Assembly: GCA_013433145.1 (NCBI GenBank)
Contig: CM024175.1
Coordinates: 3,518,516-3,582,515 of the forward strand
From: Ascaris suum
Lineage: Eukaryota > Nematoda > Chromadorea > Rhabditida > Ascarididae
Direction: 5' to 3'
DNA: 64,000 bases
Of this stretch, positions 12,306 through 24,731 are shown one piece after another; position 1 is the first letter of the stretch; the number at the start of each line of letters is the position of its first letter. The notes below the pieces were generated by a model, which worked only from the letters and a program-made list of their open reading frames with translations, was not told where the DNA came from and made no database searches. The position numbers and the translations under genes are program-made.

Positions 12306-12766
12306 CTATACCTTTATTAGAATATTTTCAAGCTGTGTCTTGTTAGCATCCTCTTCCGCGATATGTCTTACTTCCATCCGTCGTAGCATACTTTGCTTGC
12401 AACTAATTCCTGGATTAAGTTGGTTTTCGTTCGCAGAATAAAGACGGCGGCAAATGGAAGAAGAGTTGGAACGACGTGCCTTTCGCCCTCTTACCAGTAA
12501 TTCCATTAGCTGTCAACAAATCTTAACTTGCGAACGAGAGCATTGAAATCAAGGTAAACCTGACCGTGCACACGCACTGTCTGCAAAACATCCACCCTCT
12601 GTTGCTCGGCCAAGAAAAGGGAAAACGGGTCGTTATCCAATGCATTCAGATTGCTTCCACGTTTAAATGCCTTTGAAGCGATTGTGTTGTGTCTATAGTA
12701 GGTATGTGAGGTGAGGTAGAGTGGATGGAGTGTTGACGAGGACGGTGAGCTGAGCAGGAGGCTTCC
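12306..12766 (-). CDS. Terminal exon of a minus-strand gene with poly(A) signal
   Basis: On the minus strand an acceptor ATGTTCAG at 12767-12774 opens 86 codons in phase 0, ending with a TAA stop at 12506-12508. The frame contains FKRGSNLNALDNDPFSLFL and HGQVYLDFNALVRKL, which look like folded protein. AATAAA lies on the minus strand at 12313-12318, about 190 bases past the stop, a sensible 3' UTR end. The short open frame inside that UTR is not called. Upstream exons may be those at 15069-15453. Product unknown. Confidence 0.45.
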
Positions 12767-14000
12767 CTGAACATTCACATACACGAAAACAGTGGGAAAA
12801 AGGCATAGATTATATAGTGTAATCATGTGACAGTTCATGTTGAAATATGATCGCCGTGCTAAGCAGCCACGCGATCTCCATCACATCACTGCGCCTCGTC
12901 ATAACGTGGCCATTGTATGTCGCAATGCTTGCCACGTGATCGTATGTTTTGCAGTACCACCGGATGTGCTGAATCATGACCACATATCTAACAGGCTGCT
13001 TATCTGATTTCTCTGGAGGGCAGTATTACATCTTCTATTCCTGTCAGCAAATTGCTACAACAGATAGAAAATGGGCAGGTCTTCGTTTACACCTGGTCCA
13101 TTGATTTGTTTTATTCGTCATGCGAACGGTGGTTCGTGTGCTTCTACGTCTTTTATTGTTCTGTAACACATGTGTGGTCCATTTGGAAAGGGTAGTTAGT
13201 TTTCACAGAGCTTTACCAAACGGTACTTCACTCGGTTGTTCCGTCCTCAAAAACCGAGCGTTGTGATTGCGGTTTCGTTTGCTTTAAACTATCGTGTCAT
13301 TACTTTCACATCTGCCATGAAGGTGCAGTATTATAAAATTAAAAGAATATCGTCTTTTTAGAAGCATCGTGCAGTTGACAGCATTCGGGAAATCGAAATA
13401 GAGGGAGCGTAATTGCCGAGGTGAATATCAGCGAGTCTTTCATGAAATTATGGAGAATGAGTCAGAAAGCTACTGAATGAAACCAGTGGGCAACAGATTT
13501 TCTATTATATAAGGGAAATATACTTCGTTATCACGGAAAAACTCCGACTTGTTGTCCATTAAGATACCCATCTTGACCCGAGCATTTCTGAATAATGGAT
13601 AGAAGATGGCAAGCAAATGGAGGCAATGATATAGACCACACCCAAGCCATCAGTTAACTTTACTTTCTGAGCGCCAAAGTCGACAGCCAAACGATTATAC
13701 AAGATTTACTTCAAAGCCAAGCGATTAGTCAACTCTGATTGTCAATTATGATAGTGAACTAACTGATTCATCCACTTCTTTACATACTTGCATCTGCCTC
13801 TGCCGATTGCAGCTTACGTACACCGCTATTGATGACTCAGAGTAGGTTTGCACAATATTGCCCTATGATCGAAGAGCGCGCACGAACACGCTTTGGTGGA
13901 GCGCACAGAGGAGCCGTTTAATGCCTAGTTGCAGTTCATCACTACGTGATAACTACACGTTTCTTCTTGCTAATGTTTCTTTGATTCGGCGTTCAACAGT
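12767..14000. other. Stretch without recognised exons
   Basis: Mixed-composition sequence. If the minus-strand exons at 12.5 and 15.1 kb form one gene, this is intron. I found no phase-compatible bridging exon. Confidence 0.3.
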
Positions 14001-14499
14001 ATGGCAAGCCGAGAGAAACTTCGCAAGCCGCGTTTCCGTCGCTTCCCTGTGACAATCCCACATCATCCAGAAACGGTTAGTTGTGTGTTTTATTAAAGCC
14101 GCTCGTGTTGGAGTAGTGTTTTTTGGTTGCAGCCAGCCGGCTTATGTTGACTGCAGAAAGAACGCAGAAAAAAGGCAACCCCTTGAATCAGTTAAGTAAG
14201 TTCGACCTTCATATTCGAGATGGTCGCACTACTTTTTTTTTCGCATCGTTTTGCAAACTTTGAGTGGGGTTGGCCATGCAATTGTACAGAAAGAAATGGA
14301 GAAGAAACGATCTCTGCGAGCCGTTGTACAAACCAAGCCAGACACAAATGTAGGACGATACAGGCTGCATAGAAGAAGGTATTCTGTTACAGGAGGTATT
14401 ATCCGAACTGAAGGAACCATTGTCCAGAGAATTCCGCGCATTAGTAATTTCCATTGTTACTTTGGTGATCATGAAGTTTGCGGCAAGAACTCGTGCTAA
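14001..14499 (+). CDS. Possible two-exon gene for a short basic protein
   Basis: The first exon, 14001-14075, starts with ATG and encodes 25 residues rich in Arg/Lys (MASREKLRKPRFRRF) up to a GTTAGT donor. A TTGTACAG acceptor opens a second exon in phase 0 at 14290 that reads to a TAA at 14499, giving 94 residues. A competing frame from an ATGTAG acceptor near 14353 reads through LLQEVLSELKEPLSREF and a hydrophobic stretch LVISIVTLVIM to a stop near 14540. The second exon could therefore be shorter and the 3' part belong to another frame. Product unknown. Confidence 0.3.
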
Positions 14500-14521
14500 T
14501 AACTCAGGTTTCAAAATTGCC

Positions 14522-14561
14522 AATCTATCTGAGACTATTTAAATCTATCTGAGACTATATT
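14522..14561 (+). repeat. Two tandem 20-bp units
   Basis: AATCTATCTGAGACTATTTA at 14522-14541 is followed by a copy at 14542-14561 that differs only in its last few bases. It is a short local duplication at the end of the candidate gene just upstream. Confidence 0.85.
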
Positions 14562-15068
14562 TTTGACGATTCGAGAAACGTCTCGCTTATCCTATAAAAA
14601 AAAAAAACGAGCCAAAGCAGAGAACTACGCAGCGTCCACTAAATTAGGTTGTTTGCTCTAGTAAAAAAGATATCTGCTTTGAGACTCACTACTATGTTCT
14701 TTCTCGATATTGAGTGAATAATTGAGTCATTTCGAGTATCAGATGAGGAATTCCGTTTTGCCTTAGTGAAGAGCAAGCGAAACCAACCCCCACACAATAA
14801 CAGCAACCATACTTTTAGCTTGTAATGAAGAAAATGAAACAAAAAAAAAGAGATAAATATAGAAATGAAAACTGTAAAACTGCAGTGAACTGAAATTATT
14901 CAAATAACTAGAACTATCGTACGTTAGACGCATCCTACTACATTAAACGCCGCTCAAGACATAATGATTCGTTCACCATTATCACATTGTGTGGTAAATT
15001 GTCTCCTGTTCATGTGTAGATGAGATGCTCAAATCGCAGAAGTAGAATCAGCAATTCGCCTAACTTAC

Positions 15069-15453
15069 TTGGTGGGCGTGCTCGACACCGAAGGTGCCGA
15101 AAATACGGTTCTTTTAAGCAGTGATATTCTCAATCCCACCGGGGAAGTTGTTTCATTGTCGTCTTCCACAGTGTTGAGGATGTTGCTGAATGCGGCTATA
15201 GTAGGTGTCGCTGATGTAAATGTTGAATGTAATTGTTTATTATTCCCGTGCGTTGACGTTGTTCCCGGAGTCGGAGTAATTACCAAACCGGGGTGCTGAG
15301 ATTGTGGACGTCTTCCTGGTTTCTTTGAACTTTGTCCAGAGCGACTTGAATTTATAATTTATGAAGAACACTACTTTCATCATCTGTGTGGTCGAAAACA
15401 TCTGATGATGAAGTATGCGACCATTTCAGCAATTTTCGAATTCTCGACTTCAT
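15069..15453 (-). CDS. Exon(s) of a minus-strand gene: Ser/Thr/Pro-rich, disordered
   Basis: On the minus strand a frame reads down to a strong donor ACCAA|GTAAGT whose last exon base is 15069. It encodes a basic, Ser/Thr/Pro-rich and probably disordered segment with GQSSKKPGRRPQSQHPG, LVITPTPGTTSTHG and a C-terminal APSVSSTPTK. The frame is closed by a stop just before 15345; an acceptor TTCAAG there is weak. An ATG at 15453-15451 starts a different frame (MKSRIRKLLKWSHTSSSD) that could be the first exon if a small intron or a one-base frameshift lies between. The donor leaves phase 2, so at least one more exon is needed before the terminal exon at 12.5 kb. Product unknown. Confidence 0.4.
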
Positions 15454-16844
<1,391 letters not shown>

Positions 16845-17462
16845 CAGTTGTTTCGTAGAAGCATGATAAACAAATATGACTCTATGATAGTTTAAAATTA
16901 TGAGCACGTAAAGAAATCGAACAATACGTTCTGCTGATGTTTCTCCTCTTTGAGCCATAACTATCGCACACCAAGCTCAAACTTGGTAACTAAACCTTTA
17001 AGTGCCAAAACCTCATGCTGACGTTTTGACTCAAAGGGTTAAAACATCCAGCATAAGATATTATTTCCTCTCTATTCGACGCGTTACATGCTCACAACTA
17101 GAAACTATCATATAATCACTCTTCGTTGTTAACAGTGTTTTCCCATGCGGAGGAAACATTCGCCCTAAATGCATTGCCCGCTAGCACGCAAGAAAAGTGA
17201 GCGGAGGCACAAAGCGGGTGGGATTTTTCCAGGTACATTTAAGCAGAGTCGTTGCGAATGTCGTCAGAGGAAGGCGATGCGGGATTGGCACCAAGATTCT
17301 TGCTCTAACTTGTTCTGAAGGTTGGTTTGTAATTCCTCCTTCTTTGAAACAGAGTGCAGCCAAATGTTCCCATCACTCCATCCCCTTACCTGCATTTTCA
17401 TGAAAGTGAAGCTCTTGAAAGCGGTTAAATGGTTCCAAATCAGCACTTATGTTAATTGATTT

Positions 17463-17477
17463 GTGCCGTTTCAGAGT
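17463..17477 (+). promoter_or_regulatory. Probable spliced-leader trans-splice acceptor of copy B
   Basis: GTGCCGTTTCAG ends at 17474, and the proposed ATG follows three bases later at 17478. A TTTCAG acceptor a few bases before the start, with no clear coding exon upstream, is the usual nematode SL1 arrangement. The upstream sequence would then be outron and promoter. The homologous splice site in copy A is an internal exon boundary. Confidence 0.45.
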
Positions 17478-20400
17478 ATGCCGAATCCGTTGAACGTCGT
17501 AATTGACAAGGCAGCCTCATTTCTAGGACTTGCAACGTACGCTAGTGGACCTGGAGGTGAGTCAAAAACTTTTGAACTCTCAAGCAGTTGATAGTTGATG
17601 CCGTTTCTTCAGCAGCCTTATTGAATTCTTGTTTTTCTACCACATGACCCCCTCCCCCCCCCTCATCCTGCCCCCTATCCCTTCATTCACATCAAACTTT
17701 GATCAAATGCTGGAATCGTTGCCATGTTAAATTTGTCTTCCTGTTTACTCTGTTATTAAATTTTTTCACCAACTTTGAATATTTCTGCTGTGCTTTTATT
17801 GTTATCAATGGCAGCTTGGTTTATCAATGACATCACTTTGTTTCGGTGGGCAATGTATGTTTAACAAATGAGTCGATTGTATCTCTTTTCCTTGCAACAT
17901 TTTTGCTGCTGTTGCTCATTAAAGTGAAGTTATCTCTAGCAAATATATGAAATTTCGATCTAATTCGCTTTTGTTTTCTTCGTTATACACCGCTTTGTGC
18001 TAAATTTTTCAAATATTCCGATGTGCTCGGGCATACTCGCACCACTGATCACTTCACTTAGCTGTCACTACATGTCGACTGAATAGCCTCAAATATTTCG
18101 TTCCAAAGAGGAGTGTGGATATGTGGAACCTTCAGCAGCAGATTGCGAATGTGTCCCCTTTGATTGCACTCAAAGAGGACTTATCGCTTCCAGCTCACTC
18201 GGCTAAGCTTCTTTCAAAGGTGATTTAATGAAATTTATCTGTCCTATTCAATGAGCCTTGCCTAGCCAAAATAAACCACATTTATCATCCTATCGGCGCA
18301 CTTCATTTACGAATATTTCGACATGGTGTTCTTTCTCATTTCCGTTCATCGCTGTCTTTCTTATATATTGTTGCTGTACTTTTTCCCTCCCGATCTGCAT
18401 TCTTAACGGATCGCATATTTGTCACTTCATTAAGTGATAATTAATTTATCACTAGTTTGTCGCCATGTTTATTTGGATTATTTCCTTCACCCATTTCTTC
18501 TAGAATAACGAATTCCCCCCTCCCCCCCCCCCCCCACCCCCCCCCCCAACAATCATCCCTTTCTGTGTAATTTGGGAGTATAGACAGACGCCCAACTGTC
18601 GACGGTCCTTTGACATATCATTTTAACGAAGAAACAGCATCGCTATTTTTAAAAAATCTTCAGTGCCTCTCGAGACTGTTATCTCTAACTGAAATTTGCT
18701 TAAGGTGAGAATGAAGACATTATGGTAAATGGTGAGCCAATTGCCCCACAAATTCTCGCTGAGGTATTCCTGAGGATCGACAACAGTGTAACCGTTGGCT
18801 ACATCTGTCCACTGGTTGGTTGCATCTTTGCTTATATCAGAAAAGGAATACCGAACGTTCCCCATTTGAAAAGATATTGCAACTAATCAGCGGGACACTA
18901 TAACCATCCGTGGATCACCTTTCCGATAACAAAACCCAGATGTCTCAATGGTTGTCGGCCGATCCATCTTCAAGGTCGTGGATATGCCTCGCGGGTGACT
19001 TTATTGCTGATCGAGCTGTTTCCGCGAATTGAAATCATATACTTCAGTGACAGGCTCCGTGGTTTCAGAGTTGAACCCCAAAGGAATATATCTGAGGGAT
19101 AACCGGCCGCCGTTACTGTTCAGGAAACAACTCCCCCTCCTCCACTTGTTCCTCATATAAAAATGGCGACGTGTAGTTATTCTTGTTTTTGCGAGTGACA
19201 TTTTCTTGCACCTTTTCACAGACGGCGGTGAATCTTTCTTTCATCGGCTTTTTCTCTCCCTCTTCTTGGCAGATGTCCTTTTTGGGTCTCTCACTAGAAT
19301 GTATCCTCCTGTGCACGTCCTATTTCCTTGCAGTTCACTAGAGGCCTTAAATCTTTACTCAAATAATATTTAAACTGTTGTTGTTTACATTTCTGAACTG
19401 TCATAGATAAGTCTAAAGTTTTTTTTTGGCCATCGAACTTCTGGATGACACTAATGGATGCGATACAGGTGTGTCGTCGATGGCACAATGTTTTGTCAGC
19501 GGCGGGCTTCTGGATCGATTATATGAGACGTCGTTCTCGAATCATTCCTCCTCCAGCACTGCGTTCTGAGCAACTGCTCAATATGAAGAAGGTGTGCCTT
19601 AAGCAGCCCTTCGAAAGGAATCTAATCGGCAATCCAAGCGGCGAAAAGAATTTCGATGGATGGACAATCCGAGAAAACGGTGGCAATCGGTATTATTCTT
19701 ATGCACCATAAATTTATTATATTTATATTATAAAGTTGCTGTAATTATCAGTTAAAGTCACTCGGAATTTATTTTTAAACGCAGAAAGTGAATTCCAGTA
19801 TAGTGAAATATAAACAAAAGTTTTTTGCAGTCCTTCTTTATTTAAAAATTTCTGGAAATATGCCAAATAATTCGTTAATTTCTCACTAGGTTGTGCTCCT
19901 TTTCGCAAATATCATGTTCTATGAATCGTACGAAGAAAATACACCACATTACGAGGCAACAAGAGATTCCTTACCGTAGATTATGTGGACGGTTGGTTGC
20001 AGCATTTCAGTTGCAAGCGCTTTCCGCTTTTTTTGGTTCATTTTGCAGCAAATGTGACGCACAAGAGCGGACAGTTGATGCTTTAATGGCGATATAAGGA
20101 TATTGTTTTGTTGAGGATCATAATTGAAAACCCACCGCTGGGCTGTGCCACGAAACTCGACGACGATATTGCGGTCTGTTTCGCGACGAGTTTCGGATGG
20201 GGCAAAATGTGCTATGTTGTTGATCTGTGGAAAGAAGGCATCGAGGTAGAATATTTCTCTGCAATTTTATTTTGGCTTCTAATCCCACGTGTCGTTTGAG
20301 TCTTCGACTGCGGAGAACAATATATCGATTCTTAGAGAGAGAGAGAGTACAAGAAAACGAGGGCTATTGAGGTGAATAAGAGCACACATACATATCTTTC

Positions 20401-23400
20401 TATGCTCTTTTGCAAGTTGCATTTGCAAAGGGAGTTATAATAACATCATGTGTGCGCATGAGTATTTGTGTATTGTGCGAGTTTGAAAGTTTTCCACCGT
20501 TCGAAATCGAAGTCTCACAGTATGCGCCGTTTTCGTTGCCTTATAACTGTTTAGAGCTACTTTGCCGCGAAAGATGGGGGAATTGAGGACAGATTTGCGG
20601 GGAAAGTTGAGAGAGAGCTTATATTTCCTTTCTGGAATGCAATTTGATGTTGCAGATGTAAGTGTTGTTGCGGAAGCAATAAATAGATTGGCCTAATCGA
20701 TGCCATATAAACTAAGCAGAAAGTTGTCGTTCTTTTTTTTGAAAAAACCGTTACAGATTAGGTGATTAAATATCGCATCAGTATCGACGAACTGGATAAT
20801 TGGGATTTGATTTTTCGACTTATTTGCAAGCAAAGAGTGGCCTTTTGGAAAATCTCGAAACTCCTGGTGCCTCACTTCCACTCGATCATTCGGAAAATAT
20901 TGCATTATGGATAATTGCTGTTGCAAATATATATGAAAAGGGAGATAAAAGCGAAAAGTGCAGAAGAATCTTTCAGTTTTATGGCTAATGAAACTTTGAT
21001 CTTTCACTACTGGGATGAGAAATCGAATTCGTTGTCGTGCCGTCACTCAGGATCACTCTTTCCTCTGAACTTTCTTTGCCAGCAACCATAAGAGGCATAA
21101 GAGGTCAATGCCGGCGGCCAAAATTGATCAATGCTTGCGGTTATAAGAAATCAGTGTCCCTCAGTGAGTGTTATGTGCAAAATAAACGTTGGAACAACTG
21201 AATACGTTCATTCGAATGTAGGCATATCCGAAAGCCGCCGTCTTTCATTGTGGTTTTGACACATTCTAGTTCTGTAAATCTTAGTAGTGGCAACCAACGC
21301 TAAAGGAATGACAAAACAATGCGCTTTTATGATGCCGCGGTTGAAGGGAGTTCACTTGGATGCCGTTGGAAGTGTTTTAGTACTGCGTTCAGCCCCTCAT
21401 TATGTGCCCTTCTAGTCCATTTCTCTTACTTCTTTCCTTTTGTGGACGAAAAAATTGAAATCGTCGCTTCGCATTTAGTTTATGGCGTGGTATTTTAACG
21501 CTAAGCGGTGCAAGTGTTTGTATGAGAAGAGCTGGCAGGGTGGAAGGCATTGTGGAATTCAGGTGATCCGCTTGAGCGTAATGCCCATATTGTCATTGAT
21601 AACTCAATAACTAAGCTTTGTTATGTCTGTTTTTATGCTTCGTACGTTGGCTTATTGATTGCCGAGGTGTGTAGCGGTTGGCTATTATTCCGTCCAATTT
21701 GTAGCTGAAGACATCATTTGCAGAATTTTTCAAAGCACAACGGGGGATGTGAGCGCCATTCCCTTTCATTTTTTATGAGGCGAGGGGCACAGAGGGCTAT
21801 TAAAGGAACGGTAGTAGGCGTATGCTTTCGTCTCGTCAGTTTTAGTCGTGTTTGTGTTTTAGCCAGCCTTTTTGGATGCATATCGTCCGCCCATCACAGT
21901 TTCCGAGTATTTCACTTGTCGAACCGACTGTGCGGCTACATACGTGTTGGATGTGGAGTTGGTGCCGGATGGGCAGGAAACGTGTATCAGCACCGAGAGA
22001 CCGGTGATGACGCGGAGAGATCGGTTTGGTAGGCCGGTGATGGTGCGCAGGCAAAGGCCCGAGGGTGATGCCACAACTAACTTCTCTATCACAAGGGTTC
22101 GAAATATGGAGCAGTGGTCAAGCAAGTTTCATTCATCTCCTTTGCAGTTTGAAAGTGAGACTGACTGCAGTGATCGGTCGCGCATGGTTATAGAGATTTT
22201 ATCCCACCAGTCTTCGAGGCGAAGTGTATTTTTGAGTTTTGTCATGAGTCTGACATTCGGCAGAGTGAGTTAGTGAGACGATTAATGAGTGGCACTTCAT
22301 CATTGAACAGGTGAAGAAGCGTACAAGAGGAGCTGTCACGGTCTTTGCACGTTTGCAGTCCAACTCGCTAAAGTTGGCAGTATCGTGATTTATTAAAATG
22401 CAAAACGTGTGCAGCAGTGCATCCATGTTTCAGCGAAACATGGATGCATTGCTGCACGAAAATGACCAATGTCCAATGACCAATGACCAACGACCAATGA
22501 CCAATCGTGTGAATACTGTTGGCGAAAAATTCGCTTTTCCAATGCAATTGCTTGTGAAATGCGATTTGACTAACTTGTAATGCAATAAGGCCAACCATAA
22601 AATGCATACGAATTTTTTGGCGTATTTAATTATATGTAACTTACAAATGCTTTAGAAATTGTTAAATTAACTTGAAAATTGAGTATGGAAGGTCAGCGTA
22701 TGACGTGGATTATAATTGCCAAATTGGGCAACTCGCTTAATTGTCTTCCGATATGAAACTATCGGACAGACAAATACAAAAATACATGTGCCAATCCAGG
22801 TAATGCCTATGCATTACCTGGGTTGGTAAATGCAAGCTTGCATGAAAGTGCGTAAAAGTTGACGGTTATGACGGAGCAGCTGCCTCTGTACTCAACAATT
22901 TTCTCTTTAAAAAGTGGATGAAAGATTTTAGATCTCAACGCAGCCTTTAAGAATTTCATAAGAGTATTGGACGCGCGCGCTTGATGGTGTTCGTGAGATT
23001 TAAGAAGTTTCCAAGTACCTCTTGACCTTCCTTGCTATGGTTAGGGGTCACTAAAAACTGATTCGAGGGCAAATTTAAGTTCTTCTGTTATATTAAGCTT
23101 TTCGTCTAAGAAGACATGAAGATATTATCTAGTTTATTATTTCTGCTGAATTAGATTAGGATCTCGTTGCTGTACTCAAGAATACCACTCTGAAATTTCA
23201 GGTGCTGAGTGGCAGTACGTGGAACATACCTTCAACGATTATCCAGTGGGAATTCGTTTTGTTGTTTTCGAGCATTCGGGCAAGGATCTTCAATTCTGGG
23301 CTGGACATTATGGTTCAAAGATGACCAAAGCTAGCGTAATTGTGAATTATGGTGATGGCCGTAGGGCGGCAACCGTGAAAACATCTCCCGTCGAAAGTAA

Positions 23401-23425
23401 AAGTCCCAAGGAAGGCGAAAGCTGA
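17478..23425 (+). CDS. Tandem copy B: F-box/FBA-domain protein (FBXO2/FBXO6/FBXO44-like), 6 exons
   Basis: Coding exons are 17478-17556, 18705-18814, 19469-19689, 20116-20245, 21863-22154 and 23202-23425. They join in frame to 351 residues. Exons 2, 3 and 4 have exactly the lengths of their copy-A partners (110, 221 and 130 bases). The F-box runs from APQILAEVFLRI to VCRRWHNVLSAAGFW. The FBA domain includes FERNLIGNPSGEKNFDGW, CFATSFGWG, PPITVSEYFTCRTDC and QFWAGHYG. By homology it is an SCF ubiquitin-ligase substrate receptor. The position matching Fbs1/FBXO2 Tyr279-Trp280 reads Phe-Trp, so the sugar-stacking Trp is kept. Exon 5 carries an Arg-rich loop with an 11-residue tandem duplication. 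Its donor GAAA|GTGAGA is strong and is missing in copy A. Start chosen at the ATG after the TTTCAG acceptor. Confidence 0.85.
18062..18219 (+). other. Orphan exon-like segment in intron 1 of copy B
   Basis: A TTCACTTAG acceptor is followed by 52 open codons with coding character (SVDMWNLQQQIANVSPLIAL and SLPAHSAKLLSK) and an AAAG|GTGATT donor. Entry phase 1 fits the end of the copy-B first exon, but exit phase 0 does not fit the next exon. It could be an alternative terminal exon (a TAA follows at the donor), part of a nested gene, or a decayed exon. Product not recognised. Confidence 0.3.
18518..18548 (+). repeat. Poly-C tract
   Basis: About 30 bases of C interrupted by single T and A, in intron 1 of copy B. 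It is G-quadruplex-capable on the minus strand. Confidence 0.85.
21998..22063 (+). repeat. 33-bp in-frame tandem duplication in copy B FBA loop
   Basis: Two consecutive 11-codon units read RPVMTRRDRFG and RPVMVRRQRPE. The duplication lengthens an Arg-rich loop between two conserved FBA strands. Copy A has an unrelated acidic/polar segment of different length here. Confidence 0.8.
22409..22505. repeat. 22-bp hairpin followed by a 7-bp tandem repeat
   Basis: The arms 22409-22430 and 22436-22457 are reverse complements with one mismatch, which would be a G-U pair in RNA, around a 5-base loop. About six copies of a 7-mer close to AATGACC follow directly (22461-22505). Both lie in the last intron of copy B. 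The hairpin is long and tight for random sequence. Confidence 0.85.
22741..22826. repeat. Two adjacent hairpins in the last intron of copy B
   Basis: Hairpin 1 (22741-22774) pairs TTGTCTTCCGATA with TATCGGACAGACAA, with one extra base. Hairpin 2 (22791-22826) pairs CCAATCCAGGTAATGC with GCATTACCTGGGTTGG around a 4-base loop, with one mismatch. Only 16 bases separate them. They may be ends or cores of a small palindromic element. Confidence 0.8.
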
Positions 23426-24296
23426 TTTGTATATTTGCTTCGAACGGTTTTAATGGCGTTTTGTTTTTAGAATATGGAGATATTAACGGAGGTACATTGA
23501 GCCTTAGCTGAGCAGAAAGGATTAGGAAGGGGAGAGAGTTCTATTGTCTGAAGGTGCGGCTAACGATAAAATCTTGTTAGTTGTTCGATGTGAAAAGAAG
23601 CTTTTCTTATTTGTATGATGCCCAGCTGTTGAGATACATTGTTTCAGTTTTTATTTCCTCTCCTAAATGCAAATCATCGCTTCATTCGTGAATACGACGA
23701 AAAGCTGACTAACTTTCTATGGCTGTAAATGCACCTTGGTGAGTTCATTCAGTGGGCACACTTCGACTTTTATTTGAATTGTTTCAATAATTCAGTGAAT
23801 CAATAGGTAGACACGGTTTTTTCAGGTCTGGAAACAGGTGGAATTTTAACTGAAAGCCTTAATAATTTAAGAACTGAAAGAGGTAACATTTCAAAGTGCC
23901 GTTAAAACTTCGAAAACAAGAAAGAAAACAAAGCTTTAAGTGAAGATGTGGGCGTTGCGATGCGGCTTGTGTTTCATTGCCATTACAATGCATTAGAATT
24001 GCAAAGAGTAAAGCTCAATGAACATAATCCGTTCTGCGACATTATAGTTTTGTTTGATGTGCAATAATATGGAAGTTTACCACCGACTCGCCAATGATGT
24101 ACACTTGCTTGCTTAAATATTCGCTTTTCTGTCGACATGAGTCAAACGGCAGGAAGAATCTGAATTTCTGACCTCTCACCAGCTAGCATTATCCACGAAA
24201 ATGCGCTCTGCAGTATAAACTTTATCCTATGGTAAAATAGTTTGACAGAGATTAAACTATTTTTCATCTTCCTCTTCGCTTTCACGACAGAAGGAG
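23426..24296. other. Downstream flank of copy B
   Basis: No exon recognised, and no canonical AATAAA close to the copy-B stop. It contains one ATGCAAAT octamer at 23667-23674. Confidence 0.35.
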
Positions 24297-24731
24297 TTAA
24301 AATTGGTTCAGAAAAAAGCCTCGCTGCTGCAAATATCTGGCGTTTTCGAGAAGTAGTAGGGGACGGTTAAGGAAGTGCCTTACAGGCCAGGACAATTGTT
24401 TCTGCGAGATGTCTGTAAGAGCAGTCCCGGGGATCGCTTCGCGCAAGTGCGCCGCCACCGTCGACGAAGTGAGGCATTTTTTGTAAAATGTCGGTTGTGG
24501 TGGACCTAACAATCTGGTATAAAGAAAACATTTGTTCGATCCGAGCATTCCATTTGACGTGAGAGGCAACGCAGAATTTATGAAAACTTCGAAAATAACA
24601 TTAGTTTCACATGCATCAACACCCCCCCCCACTTTCTTCCTATGGTCACCTGCTAACGTGTTCTGCAGATCAGTTTTACATCGAAATATTGCAACCAAGT
24701 GATAAGCGCAGTATTCAAAGAGTGCGAACAT
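24297..24731 (-). other. Open frame of 144 codons, status unclear
   Basis: One of the longest uninterrupted frames outside recognised exons. Its middle part (24420-24480) is GC-rich compared with its surroundings and encodes Ala/Leu-rich sequence such as SSTVAAHLREAIPG. No start context, splice signal or family is evident. At this AT content a frame of this length can arise by chance once or so in the window. It could also be part of a decayed repeat. Confidence 0.2.

Noticed and set aside
12306..12506. Short minus-strand frame after the terminal exon
   Set aside because: It lies between a stop codon and AATAAA and is better explained as 3' UTR.
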